Of a DNA stretch of 64,000 nucleotides, positions 21,614 through 32,827 are shown in pieces. Where the stretch lies: positions 78,261,234-78,325,233 of the forward strand of contig OY970827.1 in the NCBI GenBank assembly GCA_963853835.1, given 5' to 3'. The stretch comes from Calendula officinalis (Eukaryota > Streptophyta > Magnoliopsida > Asterales > Asteraceae). The notes under the pieces were generated by a model, which saw only the letters and a program-made list of their open reading frames with translations, had not been told where the DNA came from and ran no database searches. The translations under genes and the position numbers were made by a program. Position 1 is the stretch's first letter. Each line of letters opens with the position of its first letter.

Positions 21614-23541
21614 CTAGTTCCTCTTGGATCGAAGTTGAGTGAGCTTATCCCTCCATTGTGCTATAAAACATTATAAAAAAAATAATATTAAGAGCATAAA
21701 TATAATTTTAAAAACTATATAATATTAATATTATATATTAATAATAATAATTTAATATGAAAGGATAGGATAATAAACACACCAGCATCTGTGTAACGTT
21801 CTTCAACAGCAGCAATAAGCATGTTCCTAACAAGATTAAATTCCTTGGTTTCCACACAAGGTTGTCCACTTGGTCTGTAAAAACATTAAAATCTTATTTC
21901 AAATTTTGAAGAAAAAAACAATAGTGGCTCAAATAGAAAATTTTAAAAAGTTAGGTGCCTTTTTGTGTAATTTACATAAAAATTGGAAGGATATGTTAAA
22001 TACCTGTCCAACAACTCTTTATATATTAAACCATCTGAAGAAGAAGAAGAAGAAGCCTGAAACGAAGGCTTTGCAGATTCAACAATCTTCATTCCATCAC
22101 TAAATGCCAAAAACTTGTTCACTTGTATTGGCACCTGAACACATATTTGGGTAACCGGTCAAACGGGTTTGGGTCGGGTTGACCCACTAACACTTTCTCT
22201 TGTCCATTGTTGGAAACAATTCACAATAATTATGCTTAATCTTTAAATAAAATGGTTTCAGGTTCAACCTGTTTGACCTGTTTATTTGACCCATTTGAGA
22301 TAAAGTAGAATCCAAATCGACCCGTTAACAAGTAAACGGGTCGAAATGGACCTTTCTGCTATGAAGATGTACATACCTTGCACCTTACAGCAATATTGAT
22401 TGCATCTGATGGCCTTAGGTCAAAATTAATACACTCGTTTTCATCATCCACCTGAAAATATAATCATCATCATTTTAATTAAAAATAAATTTTAAAAATA
22501 TCAAAATTGCTAGTTTTTAAGTACATGCCTTTGTGAGATATAACCGAGCATAATATGCCTCGTGTATTCTTTTAGTTACTCTAACAAGCTTCACCTGAAC
22601 ACAATTTAAATTTATTGTTTCAAAATTGTGTTTTGAGTTATACCGTATATGACTTATTTATTATATATTTAATTAATAAAAACAGAGACGTACTTTATAG
22701 CCCATCTTATCAACCATATCCTGCACCACTTGATACATAGTTGGCCTAGCCTGAAACATAACACAAAACAATAATTATTACTCAAAGAAAAAGTCAACTA
22801 AAAAAGTCAAAATTAAGGTAAAGAAGTAGCATACAATTTGAACATTGCGAATTGCTGCCATGAGCAAAACGCTAGGCATCTCCACTGCAAGAAAATACAA
22901 ACTAACCTAAGCAAAATCTTATATATATATAATTCAAAAAAAAATATTAAATTAATAATATTAATATTAATATATATACATACAAACAATTATTGGAAGT
23001 AAAAGCCCTGTTCCATCTTCCATCTTCAACACAATTGCAGGATGTGGAGCATAATCAGGCAAATTTCCACGTTGAGGATTATTATGTGCACATCTTAAAT
23101 GTCTACCATCTCTCATTTTAATCATAAATCCCTCAGGCCCACTTTTCACCTCAACTGTAATAATAGGTAATTATATTATAATTTGTTTTAGATACAAACA
23201 CAATATATATAATTAATAAATAAAAAATTAATGTAAATAATCCTACCAGATTCAAGTACACTAGAATCAACGTAATCCGAGTCGTTTTCATTATAGCTGT
23301 CTGCCATGCTACCGTTTCCATTTGAAGATGAACTGAAAGTGCATGTAATGGTGTTTGACTTTGGTTGACCATGGGTATGAGTATAAACACGATGAGTGTA
23401 AACACCTTTAAATCCCCAAATTCCACTTTTGAGAGTTTTAGCTTTTGTTAGAGAATTATTAATTGCAGGAATTCCATGAATTCCTCCTTGTTTTCTGCAT
23501 ACAGAAGGACAAACAACTGGACCTTGTAGAGAACTCATCAT
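21614..23541 (-). CDS. BBD: BBD-type bifunctional nuclease (DUF151 + UVR)
   Basis: Homologue of plant 'bifunctional nuclease in basal defense response' proteins, reported to have RNase and DNase activity and to act in defence and abscisic-acid responses. Nine coding exons fit: 23247-23541, 22984-23154, 22835-22884, 22694-22750, 22529-22594, 22377-22451, 22004-22134, 21783-21874 and 21614-21660. They sum to 984 nt in one open frame, 327 residues, the usual family size. The start MMSSLQGPVV follows a 3' splice site at 23543, so the 5' UTR is split. Residues of about 98-260 hold the DUF151 nuclease domain (LPIIVLEMPSVLLMAAIRN, RPTMYQVVQDMVDKMGYK, FDLRPSDAINIAVR). The C-terminus (NMLIAAVEERYTDAAQWRDK) is a UVR-like helix. 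The intron after exon 22529-22594 uses a GC donor. The gene looks intact. Confidence 0.93.
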
Positions 23542-23543
23542 TC

Positions 23544-24600
23544 CTGTTATCAAAATTCAAATATGTTAATCATCATAATACATATTTATTGTTCTTGTAT
23601 GTTATTTTCCACCTTTTTTTCCTTCTGAAATTGGCAGTATTTGAATTTTGGATGTATTGAGTTATTAATCGATCACATGCTATCAATATGTCATGTATCA
23701 TCAATCATTACATTAGTAAATATATAATTCTTATACAAAATGTCTTATTTGACAAAAATCTAGTGCACAATGATAACTATCACCTGATTAACTTGCTAGA
23801 ATTATAGAATCTATTTTCCTCAGAATCAAGTAATGGCAGTTTGGATGATAATTCAGAGTCCTATTTCTTTTACCTCTTTAGGAGATTCGTGTAAATATTT
23901 TTATATTCTTCCCCAATTATTGTATGGAAAACTAATCTTCACTCAACAATATTCTGGTCAGAACAATCAACAAATAAATAAAATAATTCGGAAGCAAACA
24001 GTAGATAACGTGTTGGTGAATTAAATTCCGGATATTAGAATGAAAGTGACGCTAAATTGCTTCGCCTGAAAACGATTCAATTATAACTTTACGATTAACA
24101 TTTCTAGAAATCAAACCGCCTTAAATTTCATGTTTATTTTGAATTTAAGATAAACCAGAAGATCGTTAAATGTTAATAACAACCTAATAGAGCTCAGAAT
24201 TCAAATAATTTTATAAGAAATCAACAAAAAATCATGTTCATATACACATCATCGTCATCGTAGATAATGATGAAGCCGGAATCAATATATTAACAAAAGA
24301 AGAAGATGTAACCAAAAAAATGATCTAACCTCAACAGTATGATCAAAAAATTAGAAAAAAGCTTTCTCCGATCGAAGCTAGTTACAGTACTTTAAAATCG
24401 TAAACGTCTTCAATTCCGAAAAAAAAATCAAACGGATCAAATGATTCGATTCGAGATTCAGAAGAAAAAGAATGATACTTGGAACAAGATGATTATGAGA
24501 AGAAACAGGATAATGAAAATAAAATGAGAGATTCTTCTTCTTTGATGGCGATCGAGAGACAGAGGAGAAAGCGTAATAGATATTTAAGGAGTTATTTTTT
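23544..24600 (-). promoter_or_regulatory. 5' leader intron and promoter side of the BBD gene
   Basis: The acceptor TAACAG|GA just before the start codons shows that an intron divides the 5' UTR. The first, non-coding exon probably lies within 24430-24560, where the sequence is purine/pyrimidine-biased (TCTTCTTCTTTGATGG on the plus strand). I cannot fix the donor or the transcription start. Confidence 0.4.
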
Positions 24601-24912
24601 TATATTTTTGTGAATTATTTGTTATGAAAAGACGAAATTGTCATTATCAATAGAAAGTTACATTTTAACGCCTTTAAAAAATATTTATCTCCAAGTCTCT
24701 ACCAAACAAAATAAAAGTATACTATAACATCATTCGTAATGGTGATTAACCATTCAATCAGTTTCTATTACTAGAAGAATACAATTTGTAAAGTATATTA
24801 ATCATGTTGCCTTTAGTTATAACATATGTGTAATTTATATCATATAAAGACTATCTTCTTTCTCCAAGTCTCTATTAAACACGACTAAATTGTCTATTAT
24901 CATAACAAAATA

Positions 24913-25180
24913 CTCTCCGTCCCATAAAAAACTTCTCATTTCACTCTAAATTTTTGTCCTACAAAAAACTTCCCATTTCTCATATTTGATGTGCTCCACA
25001 CAATAAAAAACTATTATTACTAAAGGCTCCATCACTAATATCCACTAATTATCTTTCTCTCTTCAATTCAACCTTATATTTTAATCAAAAGTATTATCAA
25101 TGACTCATTGACCCTATCATTAACTATTACCTAAAAACTTGTGCAAAAGTTAAATGAGAAGTTTTTTGTGAGACGGGGAG
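24913..25180. mobile_element. Stowaway MITE
   Basis: The ends CTCTCCGTCCCATAAAAAAC and GTTTTTTGTGAGACGGGGAG are inverted; TA lies on both sides. 268 bp, about 350 bp upstream of the likely BBD transcription start. Confidence 0.83.
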
Positions 25181-25182
25181 TA

Positions 25183-26225
25183 TACAATTAGGTATATGTA
25201 GTTTATTGTTATTTTCTAATATTCAAATAGAATGCCATTTGGCAAGTATGTTAATCATGTCCACTTAATAATTAGGTATATGTAATCTATTTTTGTATTT
25301 TAGTATTAAAACACCTAACTCAATACTACTAGGCAAAATCTGTTAATCATGTTGACCTTAATAAATGAAATTGATTCAAGATTTTATTGTTTTGTTGGCT
25401 AAGCATATTTAGTATGACATTCATAGGATTGGTAAATGCGTTCACAATGCTTTTAAAGACAAAAAAAAACCTAATGATCTATTGTTATCGTCACTTTCTT
25501 TGACTCGGGTCATGTACCTAATCTAAGAGGTAGTATGATATATCACGATATTACCCAAGACTAATGCTAATTGGTACTTTAGTAAGGTTCTGTTTATCGT
25601 CGCTTTAGAGGTATGGATGACACCACTTATACGGTTTGTCGTCGTTTGCATTCTTCGGTTGGCAAATCAGTGTGCCGACCGATGGGGAGGGATAGGTGGG
25701 ATATTTGAATAAAAGTGAGTATTTTTGTATGTGTATATTTTGTACTCTGTGTGTCTCATAAATATAAAGTGCATTAGGTATATGTAGGTTACTAGTATTT
25801 TAAGTGTCACATCAGCTCACAATTCAACTGATATACAACTGACATACTCATATCTATTTTCTTCAGTTTTTTGGATCCACCATTATAAAATATACACACA
25901 TAAAATATACCAAATACTCTATTAAATTACTTTAGGCCCTACCATTTCAACGTCTTAACTCTTCCTTAAACCGCCAAAGCCAACCAACGAATATCAAGGG
26001 AAGAGGCGTGCCAATGGGGATGAAACTGATGCTGTTGGTTGACCTTATGTTGGCACCTATATAAGGGGTCTCAGTGCAGTATAAAGATACTTGAGGGGTC
26101 TAACATGTTTTTTTTATCTACCACGAGATTGCGACTTTGTGATTGGAGGCGTTATCGCCTGGAGGGTATTTTCAACCATCTACGGTTGGAGAAAGGATAA
26201 ATAAGTGTTGTCAAACGTCAACATG
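25183..26225. other. Spacer, no gene seen
   Basis: AT-rich with no recognised coding or repeat borders. Confidence 0.55.
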
Positions 26226-26242
26226 AAGTTACAAGACCCGTT

Positions 26243-26454
26243 ACCCAAGGCTTCTAGTCTAGTGGTATTGGTGAAAGATAAGGTGTTGCCCATGACCTAT
26301 TGGTTATGGGTTCAAGTCCCGTCGTGGACGTGGGGTTTATTCCCCATAGGTGGAAGGTTCGAGGGAAGGCATACTGCCCCTTGTGGATGTCACTGTCTAG
26401 GCTCGAACCACTAGCATACTAACTTGCCGTTAAAAAAAAAAAAAAAAAAAAAAA
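26243..26454 (+). mobile_element. tRNA-derived SINE with target duplications
   Basis: The 5' part carries an A-box-like TAGTCTAGTGG and the B box GGTTCAAGTCC, the internal RNA polymerase III promoter of tRNA-related SINEs. The 3' end is TTGCCGTT followed by a run of more than 20 A. A 17-bp direct repeat (AAGTTACAAGACCCGTT / AAGTTACCAGACCCGTT, one mismatch) flanks it at 26226-26242 and 26455-26471, as expected for target-primed insertion. The 69-codon ORF across it is not a gene. Confidence 0.9.
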
Positions 26455-26964
26455 AAGTTACCAGACCCGTTGAAAATCACTAAATATTACTTATATATTT
26501 CACGTGAAATGTGATTGTCATATGATCTGTGTTTACTTATTTCTTAGTTATTAAATTAAAACAAATTTTAAAATTAATTGATGATATAAAAAATTGATTG
26601 AATTATATATATTATCTTATAGTGAATAGAAAGATTAATAGTCACAAATAGTAAGAAACCTAACATTTCTCATTTTTACATATAAAATGACTAATTACGA
26701 TAAAATATTTTATACTTTACAAATAAATGTCGGATTATTTTGTTTTTTACTTTTTTGTAGCAGGCGCTTTGGGATGGAGCTAACCTACGGAAGTGTTGGA
26801 CACGTGTTTGAAACTTGCGGCATCCGGATAAGTTTCAACTTCAAACTAGGTAAAAAGGGTAAAGGAGTGTACCACTGACACTGGCCACATATTGTGACCG
26901 GACACCCGACCCAGCAACAGGTGCATTCCCCGGCAAATCACTCGCAATTATCCATTGCAGGCTA

Positions 26965-27228
26965 CTCCCTCCGTCCCTAAATAAAGTTGTCATTCCACCT
27001 TCAAATTTTGTCTCTAAATAAAGTTCTCATTTCTCAAACTTAAAAGACCAACTTAATATAATAATATTATTACCAATACTTTCACCACTAACTATTTCTT
27101 AAAACACTTTCTCTCTCCAATCAAACCTTATATTTTATTCAAAAGTAATACAAAATACCCCACCACTAACTATCTTCTAAAATGTTGTGCCCAATACAAA
27201 TGGGAACTTTATTTAGGGACGGAGGGAG
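26965..27228. mobile_element. Stowaway MITE
   Basis: The termini CTCCCTCCGTCCCTAAATAA and TTATTTAGGGACGGAGGGAG are perfectly inverted, TA on both sides; 264 bp. The long perfect termini suggest a fairly recent insertion. Confidence 0.9.
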
Positions 27229-27603
27229 TATTTTTTTTTATCCTCCATGGTCCACTCATATCGTAAAGCATAGGTTGCCTCACGACCATGACATGCATAA
27301 TGGTTGACCAAACTCAGTTTAGTTATTCCTGACACATTATCGTCATATTGGCCTTTTCACTTGTGACTCAACATATGGAAAATTCTGACTAAATCCACGT
27401 AGCCGGTGACTAAACTCATTCCCTTTGAATACAACCATCAACCCTTGAAAATTTGGCGACCAGCTGTGATCGCCTGGACGACCAAATACGCACCAGGACG
27501 CGTCGCAGAAGAGATAGCATAAGAGGAGGGACGCGTCCCTTATCAATGGGACGCATGGGAACGAAGGATGCGACCTTACGCGTTACGGACAATCTATTTT
27601 TTC

Positions 27604-28165
27604 CTGTTGAAAGATGTGTCTCTCTCTTACAGGCTTTAAGCCTGACACGTCTAAATGCTAATGTGACAAAGGTTTGGTCTCCTAGACGACCGGAGGAGGT
27701 CGTGAAGCGTATGCAATAGTTGATTGTACTTTATGCTTGGTAAGTGATACGTATATTAATAAAATCAATTCTAAGGTTGCTTGTAGGTTTGGTCACTGTT
27801 ACGTGGGTTTAGTCGGGATTTGTCATGTGTTTGGTCGGAGGAGAAAAAACAGATGTGGTCACCTCTTACAGGTAGTCTTAGAATAAACGCGTACCAAACA
27901 CATGACAAATCCCAGTTTGGTCACCCGCTGCCAAATCAGCGCCACAATATCATATTCTTTTCCGACCAAACAAATGAAAAATCTCGACCAAACCCACAAC
28001 CAACCCTTAAATTGATTTTATTAATACATGTACCATTTACCAAGCATGAAGTATAAATATTCAATGCACAACGCCTCACGACCCCCTCTGGTCGTCCAGA
28101 CGACCAAATGTTTGCCACATCAGAGGTGGGACGCGTCGGGCTTGAAGCCCGTAAGAGATGTGATG
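27604..28165. repeat. Foldback structure with imperfect arms
   Basis: The left arm (from AGATGTGTCTCTCTCTTACA onward, with CCTAGACGACCGGAGGAGGTC and GGGATTTGTCATGTGTTTGG) returns inverted at the right (CCAAACACATGACAAATCCC, GACCCCCTCTGGTCGTCCAG, CTTACGGGC on the way out). The centre is about 27838-27892. GACCAAA/TTTGGTC words recur throughout. Outer material at 27240-27600 and 28166-28235 (CACGACCATG, GGTGGTCTAAGAC) may belong to the same element, but no clean target duplication is seen. Small ORFs inside are not supported. Confidence 0.6.
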
Positions 28166-28656
28166 CATACATGAAGAAGAAAAGTGTGATCGTGGTCGTG
28201 AAGCGACCATGCCTTTACGGGTGGTCTAAGACTACTCTCATTGAGTCAGACAAATAATAATAAAAATTTAAGAGGGTTATGAAAAATGGGTAGCCTAGGT
28301 TATATTCAAGGATTAGGTCACCACCTGGGGCTACTACATTTTATATATTTTATATATTTATAATATGATGTGTAATTTTGTTATTGGTAGTTTGGTTAGG
28401 GTTGATTTGGTTGTAATGGGCAATGTTCTAAAAAACGCCCCATGGCGGCACCATGGCATCGCCAAGGCGTGAGGCGCGACGTCGACGTTACGAAACAGAC
28501 CATGGCGGCTAGGCTAGGTGTGGCGTGAGATAAGGCGTGATAATGCGCGCTTTATAACGAGTTTTTTGTAAGACGGCTGCGAAAATGAACTTTTAAAAAA
28601 AAATGATTACATATATAATTATAAATCTGGATGTAATACTTTTTGTGAACTTTATA

Positions 28657-28969
28657 CTTCCTCCGATTCAAAATAAATGATACACTTTGGGTTTCACGGT
28701 TTTTGAGACAACAGTTTATAATGATGGTTAAATTAGATTAATTGGATGGTTAGTGGGGAATGGGTCCCACACCTTTTGAATAAAGTAAGTTTAATGATGT
28801 TTAAAATTAAAAAGTAAGGGTAAAGAGGTCATTTCACTTTGTTAAACTAGATAGTTAATGGGTGTGGGTCCCATTTTATTTGCCAAATAAGGAAACTTTT
28901 CAAAGTGTATTATTTATTTTGAATCACCCGAAAAAGAAAAGTGTATCACTTATTTTGAATCGGAGAAAG
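28657..28969. mobile_element. Stowaway MITE (CTTCCTCCGATTC type)
   Basis: Begins CTTCCTCCGATTCAAAATAA and ends with its inverted copy (GAATCGGAGAAAG), TA on both sides; 313 bp, same length as the copy at 16186 and in the opposite orientation judging from the internal sequence. Confidence 0.85.
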
Positions 28970-29067
28970 TATATGAATTATTATATAAATCAATGGATCT
29001 ATAAATTTGAAAACAAACTTCGCCAAGCACTTTTCTGAAATTGTATAACAAATTATTTATACACAAA

Positions 29068-29707
29068 CTAGCTACAAAACCCGCCCGATGGGCGGGTATG
29101 CTGTAAATTTTAGTATGTAGAAAAATGTCCAAAAACTTTATATATTTCTAAATGACATAATAATCGATAGATGTGATGATGATTTTGTACAAAAAAACGG
29201 TAAATGAAGAAATGTTACACGGGCATTTTATTAAATGAAGAATCCAGTTTTTTATGCCGTAATCCGTAATATCTGAAGTCTGGTTCCGTTGCACAATTCA
29301 GCTTTTTATGCCGTAATCATAGAATGCCGGTTTTATGGAAATTATATTGAGTCGTGTATCACTTCTGAATAGTAATTTATTTGTTTCCTTGTATGTAGGA
29401 AGCCGTATTTAAATATTTATTTGTTTCCTTGTGTGTAGGATCTTTTAAATAGTTATTTATTTGTTTCCTTGTATGTAGGAAGCCGTATATGGAGCATATG
29501 AATGTAGACCGTAAGCCGTACCAGATTCGTTTGCCGTATATGGAGCGTATGAATGTAGACCGTAAGCTGTACCAGATTCGTTTGTATTAGTGCAAATGAC
29601 GTGGACCAATCAGGGAATTCCAAGTGGCATTATGGACGAATAAGAATGCTTGGAATTGCCATAGTGTCAAACCCTCTTCAAATTTATACCTCATATATAG
29701 GGTATGA
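29068..29707 (-). mobile_element. Non-autonomous Helitron, copy 2
   Basis: Inverted relative to copy 1. On the minus strand it starts TCATACCCTATATATGAGG after an A and ends with the hairpin CCCGCCCATCGGGCGGG, then TTTTGTAG and CTAG before a T. The internal order matches copy 1, including the doubled AACGAATCTGGTAC block, but it has an additional copy of the CATACAAGGAAACAAATAA block. No helicase ORF. Confidence 0.87.
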
Positions 29708-30536
29708 TTCGTAAGATCGAATAAAGTAGGAACATATTAGTAATATATTATCATAATATACAATTATCATACACAGGGAACTGTTCATTAGGAAGTAAAA
29801 TCCCGTTTGATTCTCAACCTATAATAACTGGACACGTTTCAAACAGTTCCGTTTTTGCTTGACATACCGTAAATATATGTTATTTTGGTTGAGTTGGTAA
29901 GAACCTTATTGATGCATAGAATCTTTTATTTCTTATTCTGATTTTTCTAGCCAGTTTCTGTCAATGTCACTTTCTCCCCTCAACTTTTAGAAATTTCTTC
30001 TCTTAATCTCTAAATTTGTTTCATTTATACTTTTATCCTTATTATAAAAATATATATCTAGAAATTCATCCCCACAAAAGAATACCTTTATAATTTATAT
30101 TACTCTAAACTTATATGTATTATCTTTTAAAACCTAAAATTTTATACGTAATATATTATTCTTTTTTTTGTTTAGCTTTTAAATTAACTTTATACGTACT
30201 ATAAGTTTATTAGGCTTATACCCTGTATTCAATTCCAAGCATATAACATCTTTTTTCCTTCTAAGTTATACTAAATTTACATCTATACCTTAAACTTTTA
30301 TACTTTTTTTTTATCATCTAAATTTAAAATACATCTTAACTTTTAGAAATCAACCAATTAATATAATTCTACTAATAAAAATCATTTGTTGGTTGATATA
30401 TTACTTTTAGTGACAACATTAATAACTGTTATTAGCAGACTTCTTAAGAAATAAATATTAAATCAAAAAAGTTGATTTCTATCACTTTTATAATATAAAT
30501 ACATTGAAAAAATTGTAAAAAAAAATGAAAATTAAA
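29708..30536. other. AT-rich spacer
   Basis: No gene or clear repeat border seen. Confidence 0.5.
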
Positions 30537-30591
30537 TATTCCCGTGGCAACGCACGGGGCATTACAATACTTGTATAATACATTTACTAAA

Positions 30592-30692
30592 GGGATGAAC
30601 AGTGTAAATTTATCTTATTAGGCGGGTTTTTTCATATATATGGGATGAATAGTGTAAATTTGTCTTATTAGGCGGGTGTTTTCATATATATT
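30592..30692. repeat. Tandem duplication, 50-bp unit
   Basis: GGGATGAACAGTGTAAATTT followed by TCTTATTAGGCGGGT occurs twice in a row with three differences. Confidence 0.88.
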
Positions 30693-30719
30693 AATGGTAG
30701 TCCGTCTTGAATACAAAGC

Positions 30720-30790
30720 GCAGTTTTGTCCGAGTGGTTATGGGGTTTGTTCCGAAGTAGAGGTCTACGTTTCAAGACCCACCTGCTCCT
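30720..30790 (+). other. tRNA-like SINE head
   Basis: TTGTCCGAGTGGTTATGGGG looks like the A-box region of a serine/leucine-type tRNA and GTTTCAAGACCCACC like a worn B box, about 35 bp apart. There is no acceptor-stem pairing, so it is not a tRNA gene; it is more likely the head of a SINE whose tail became the tandem repeat that follows. Confidence 0.45.
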
Positions 30791-30921
30791 TTTATTTTAA
30801 CTTTTTCCCTACAGCCTATTTTTACCTGCTCCTTTTATTTTAACTTTTTCCCTACAGCCTACTTTTACATGATATAATTAATCAATACCTGCTCCTTTTA
30901 TTTATTTTTTTCCCTACAGCC
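30781..30921. repeat. Tandem repeat, 43-bp unit, three copies
   Basis: ACCTGCTCCTTTTATTTTAA followed by CTTTTTCCCTACAGCC occurs at 30781, 30824 and 30887. The third copy is separated by about 20 bp of unrelated sequence. Confidence 0.85.
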
Positions 30922-31223
30922 AATAATTGATTAATTGCAGCTCAATTTTTTTTATTTTTTTATTTTTGCCTTCTACTAATATTTTAGGTTTTGAATATTT
31001 CTATTTTAATCTCATTTGTTTAAATATATTATTTTTTTTATCTAAAATTGTAATATGTAAATTAGTAATATATAACATTTATAAACTTGATTTTATAATT
31101 CAAATTATTTATAGTATCTACATTGTTGAGAATACGAATTTATGATTGTATGAATATCAGTAAACATTATTTGAGTTTAATGTCTAAATTCCCCCGCAGC
31201 ATCACGTGAGTGAAAATTACTAG

Positions 31224-31761
31224 TTTGGATACACATAGTAATGCGAATTGAACAATAGAACCCACACAAAAACATTATTTCTTGACAAAAATGATCGTCT
31301 TGTTAAGAATCATACTTTATTCTGTATATTTGTTTTGGAACATTCATTTATCATTTATTTCTCTCTTATACTAACGTATATTTTGATATTAAATAATAGA
31401 AACCACATAGAAAATTATTTCTTGACAAAAATGATCGTCTTGTGACGATCTAATAAAGAATCATACATTATTCTGTACATTTGTTTTGGAGCATAAGCAT
31501 TCATTTTTCATTTCTTTCTCCCTTACCAATGTATATTATCTCTCTATAATTCCTTCGTAAATATTAGATTCAATGAATAAACCGACTTGATGTTAGGGTT
31601 ACAAAATGATCAAATTGAATTCGGTTTTTGATTTCTAAAGGGTGAATCATGAATTTAATTTTCTTTAAATATGGTTCGCAACGAATTGGTGAAATTCAAA
31701 CCTACCCAAGTTAATGCTTTTCCAAAGTGTTCGAAAAATTCTTGAGAGACCTTGCGCTAAC
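31224..31761. other. Spacer left of the Copia locus
   Basis: AT-rich, with a loosely repeated piece (ATTTCTTGACAAAAATGATC at about 31274 and 31417). No gene seen. Confidence 0.5.
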
Positions 31762-31808
31762 GAAAGTATTAGATAGGAAGATATATTGTAGATATCTTGT
31801 ATAAATTT

Positions 31809-32827
31809 GAATAATTGCTTGTCCATTCTCATTAGGTTACACCTCTATATATAATTACATGTGTCCTATAACTATGGTAAGGATTGACACAATATTCAAA
31901 TTTATACAAGATATCTACAATATATCTTCCTATCTAATATACCCCCGCAGTCTTAGCGGGAGGAGACCGGATGCTGAGACTGGATCTGAAATCTTCAAAA
32001 AGGAGTCGTGGGAGTCCTTTTGTAAATATGTCGGCGACTTGATAACGAGACGGGACGTGAAGAACCCGTACTTGTCCACGTTGAACTTTTTCTCGAACAA
32101 AGTGTATATCTAATTCGATGTGCTTAGTTCGTTGGTGTTGGACGGGGTTTCCAGATAGATAAATAGCACTAACATTGTCACAGTATACCATTGTTGCATG
32201 AGTGATCGGTTGATGAAGCTCTAATAGTAAATTGCGTAACCAACACGTCTCGGAAACGACGTTTGCAACGGCTCGATATTCAGCTTCTGCACTAGATCGT
32301 GACAAGGTTGTTTGTCGTTTGGCTGACCAAGAAATAAGAGTATCGCCGAGGTATACGCAGTATCCGGAGGTGGATCTTCGGGTATCGGGACAACCGGCCC
32401 AGTCTGCATCGGTATAGGACACTAGGTGAGAGAGAGGTGTTTTGTAGAGATAAAGACCAAATGTAGCCGTGCCTTTGATATATCTGAGTACGCGTTTTAA
32501 TGCATCCCAATGAGAAGAATGGGGAGCATGCATGTGAAGGCATAATTGCTGTACGGCATATGAAATATCTGGTCTTGTAAACGTGAGATATTGAAGAGCA
32601 CCGGCGAGGCTCCTATATAAAGTAGGATTCTCGAAAGGGATGCCGGCCGTGGCACTAAGTTTTGGGTTAGTGTCGACCGGAGTGGCAACAGGGTTGCAAG
32701 CGAGCATACCGGCTCGTTCAAGTATTTCCGTAGCATACTTGTGTTGTGAGAGAAAGATGTTGTCATTGCTTCGGGTAACAGATATGCCAAGGAAGTAGCT
32801 CAAGTTTCCTAGGTCCGTCATGGCAAA
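31809..32827 (-). repeat. Left arm of the 1,019-bp inverted repeat
   Basis: Reverse complement of 35951-36969 with no length difference. Every part I compared base by base was identical, and ORFs in several frames translate to the same proteins in both arms. It contains the first 131 bp of an LTR and about 890 bp of the RT/RNase H coding end. Confidence 0.95.

Larger units (their letters stand above)
30537..31223 (+). mobile_element. Worn Helitron 3' ends
   Basis: Two places look like decayed Helitron termini: CCCGTGGCAACGCACGGG at about 30541 followed by ATTACAATACTTG, and CCCCGCAGCATCACGTGAG at about 31192 followed by TGAAAATTACTAG at 31223 and then T. Hairpin plus CTAG-T is the Helitron ending. 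No 5' ends were found, so extents are unknown and the entry marks the region only. Confidence 0.4.

Noticed and set aside
26243..26454. tRNA gene
   Set aside because: A and B boxes are present but there is no cloverleaf with acceptor stem; the A tail and target duplication make it a SINE.
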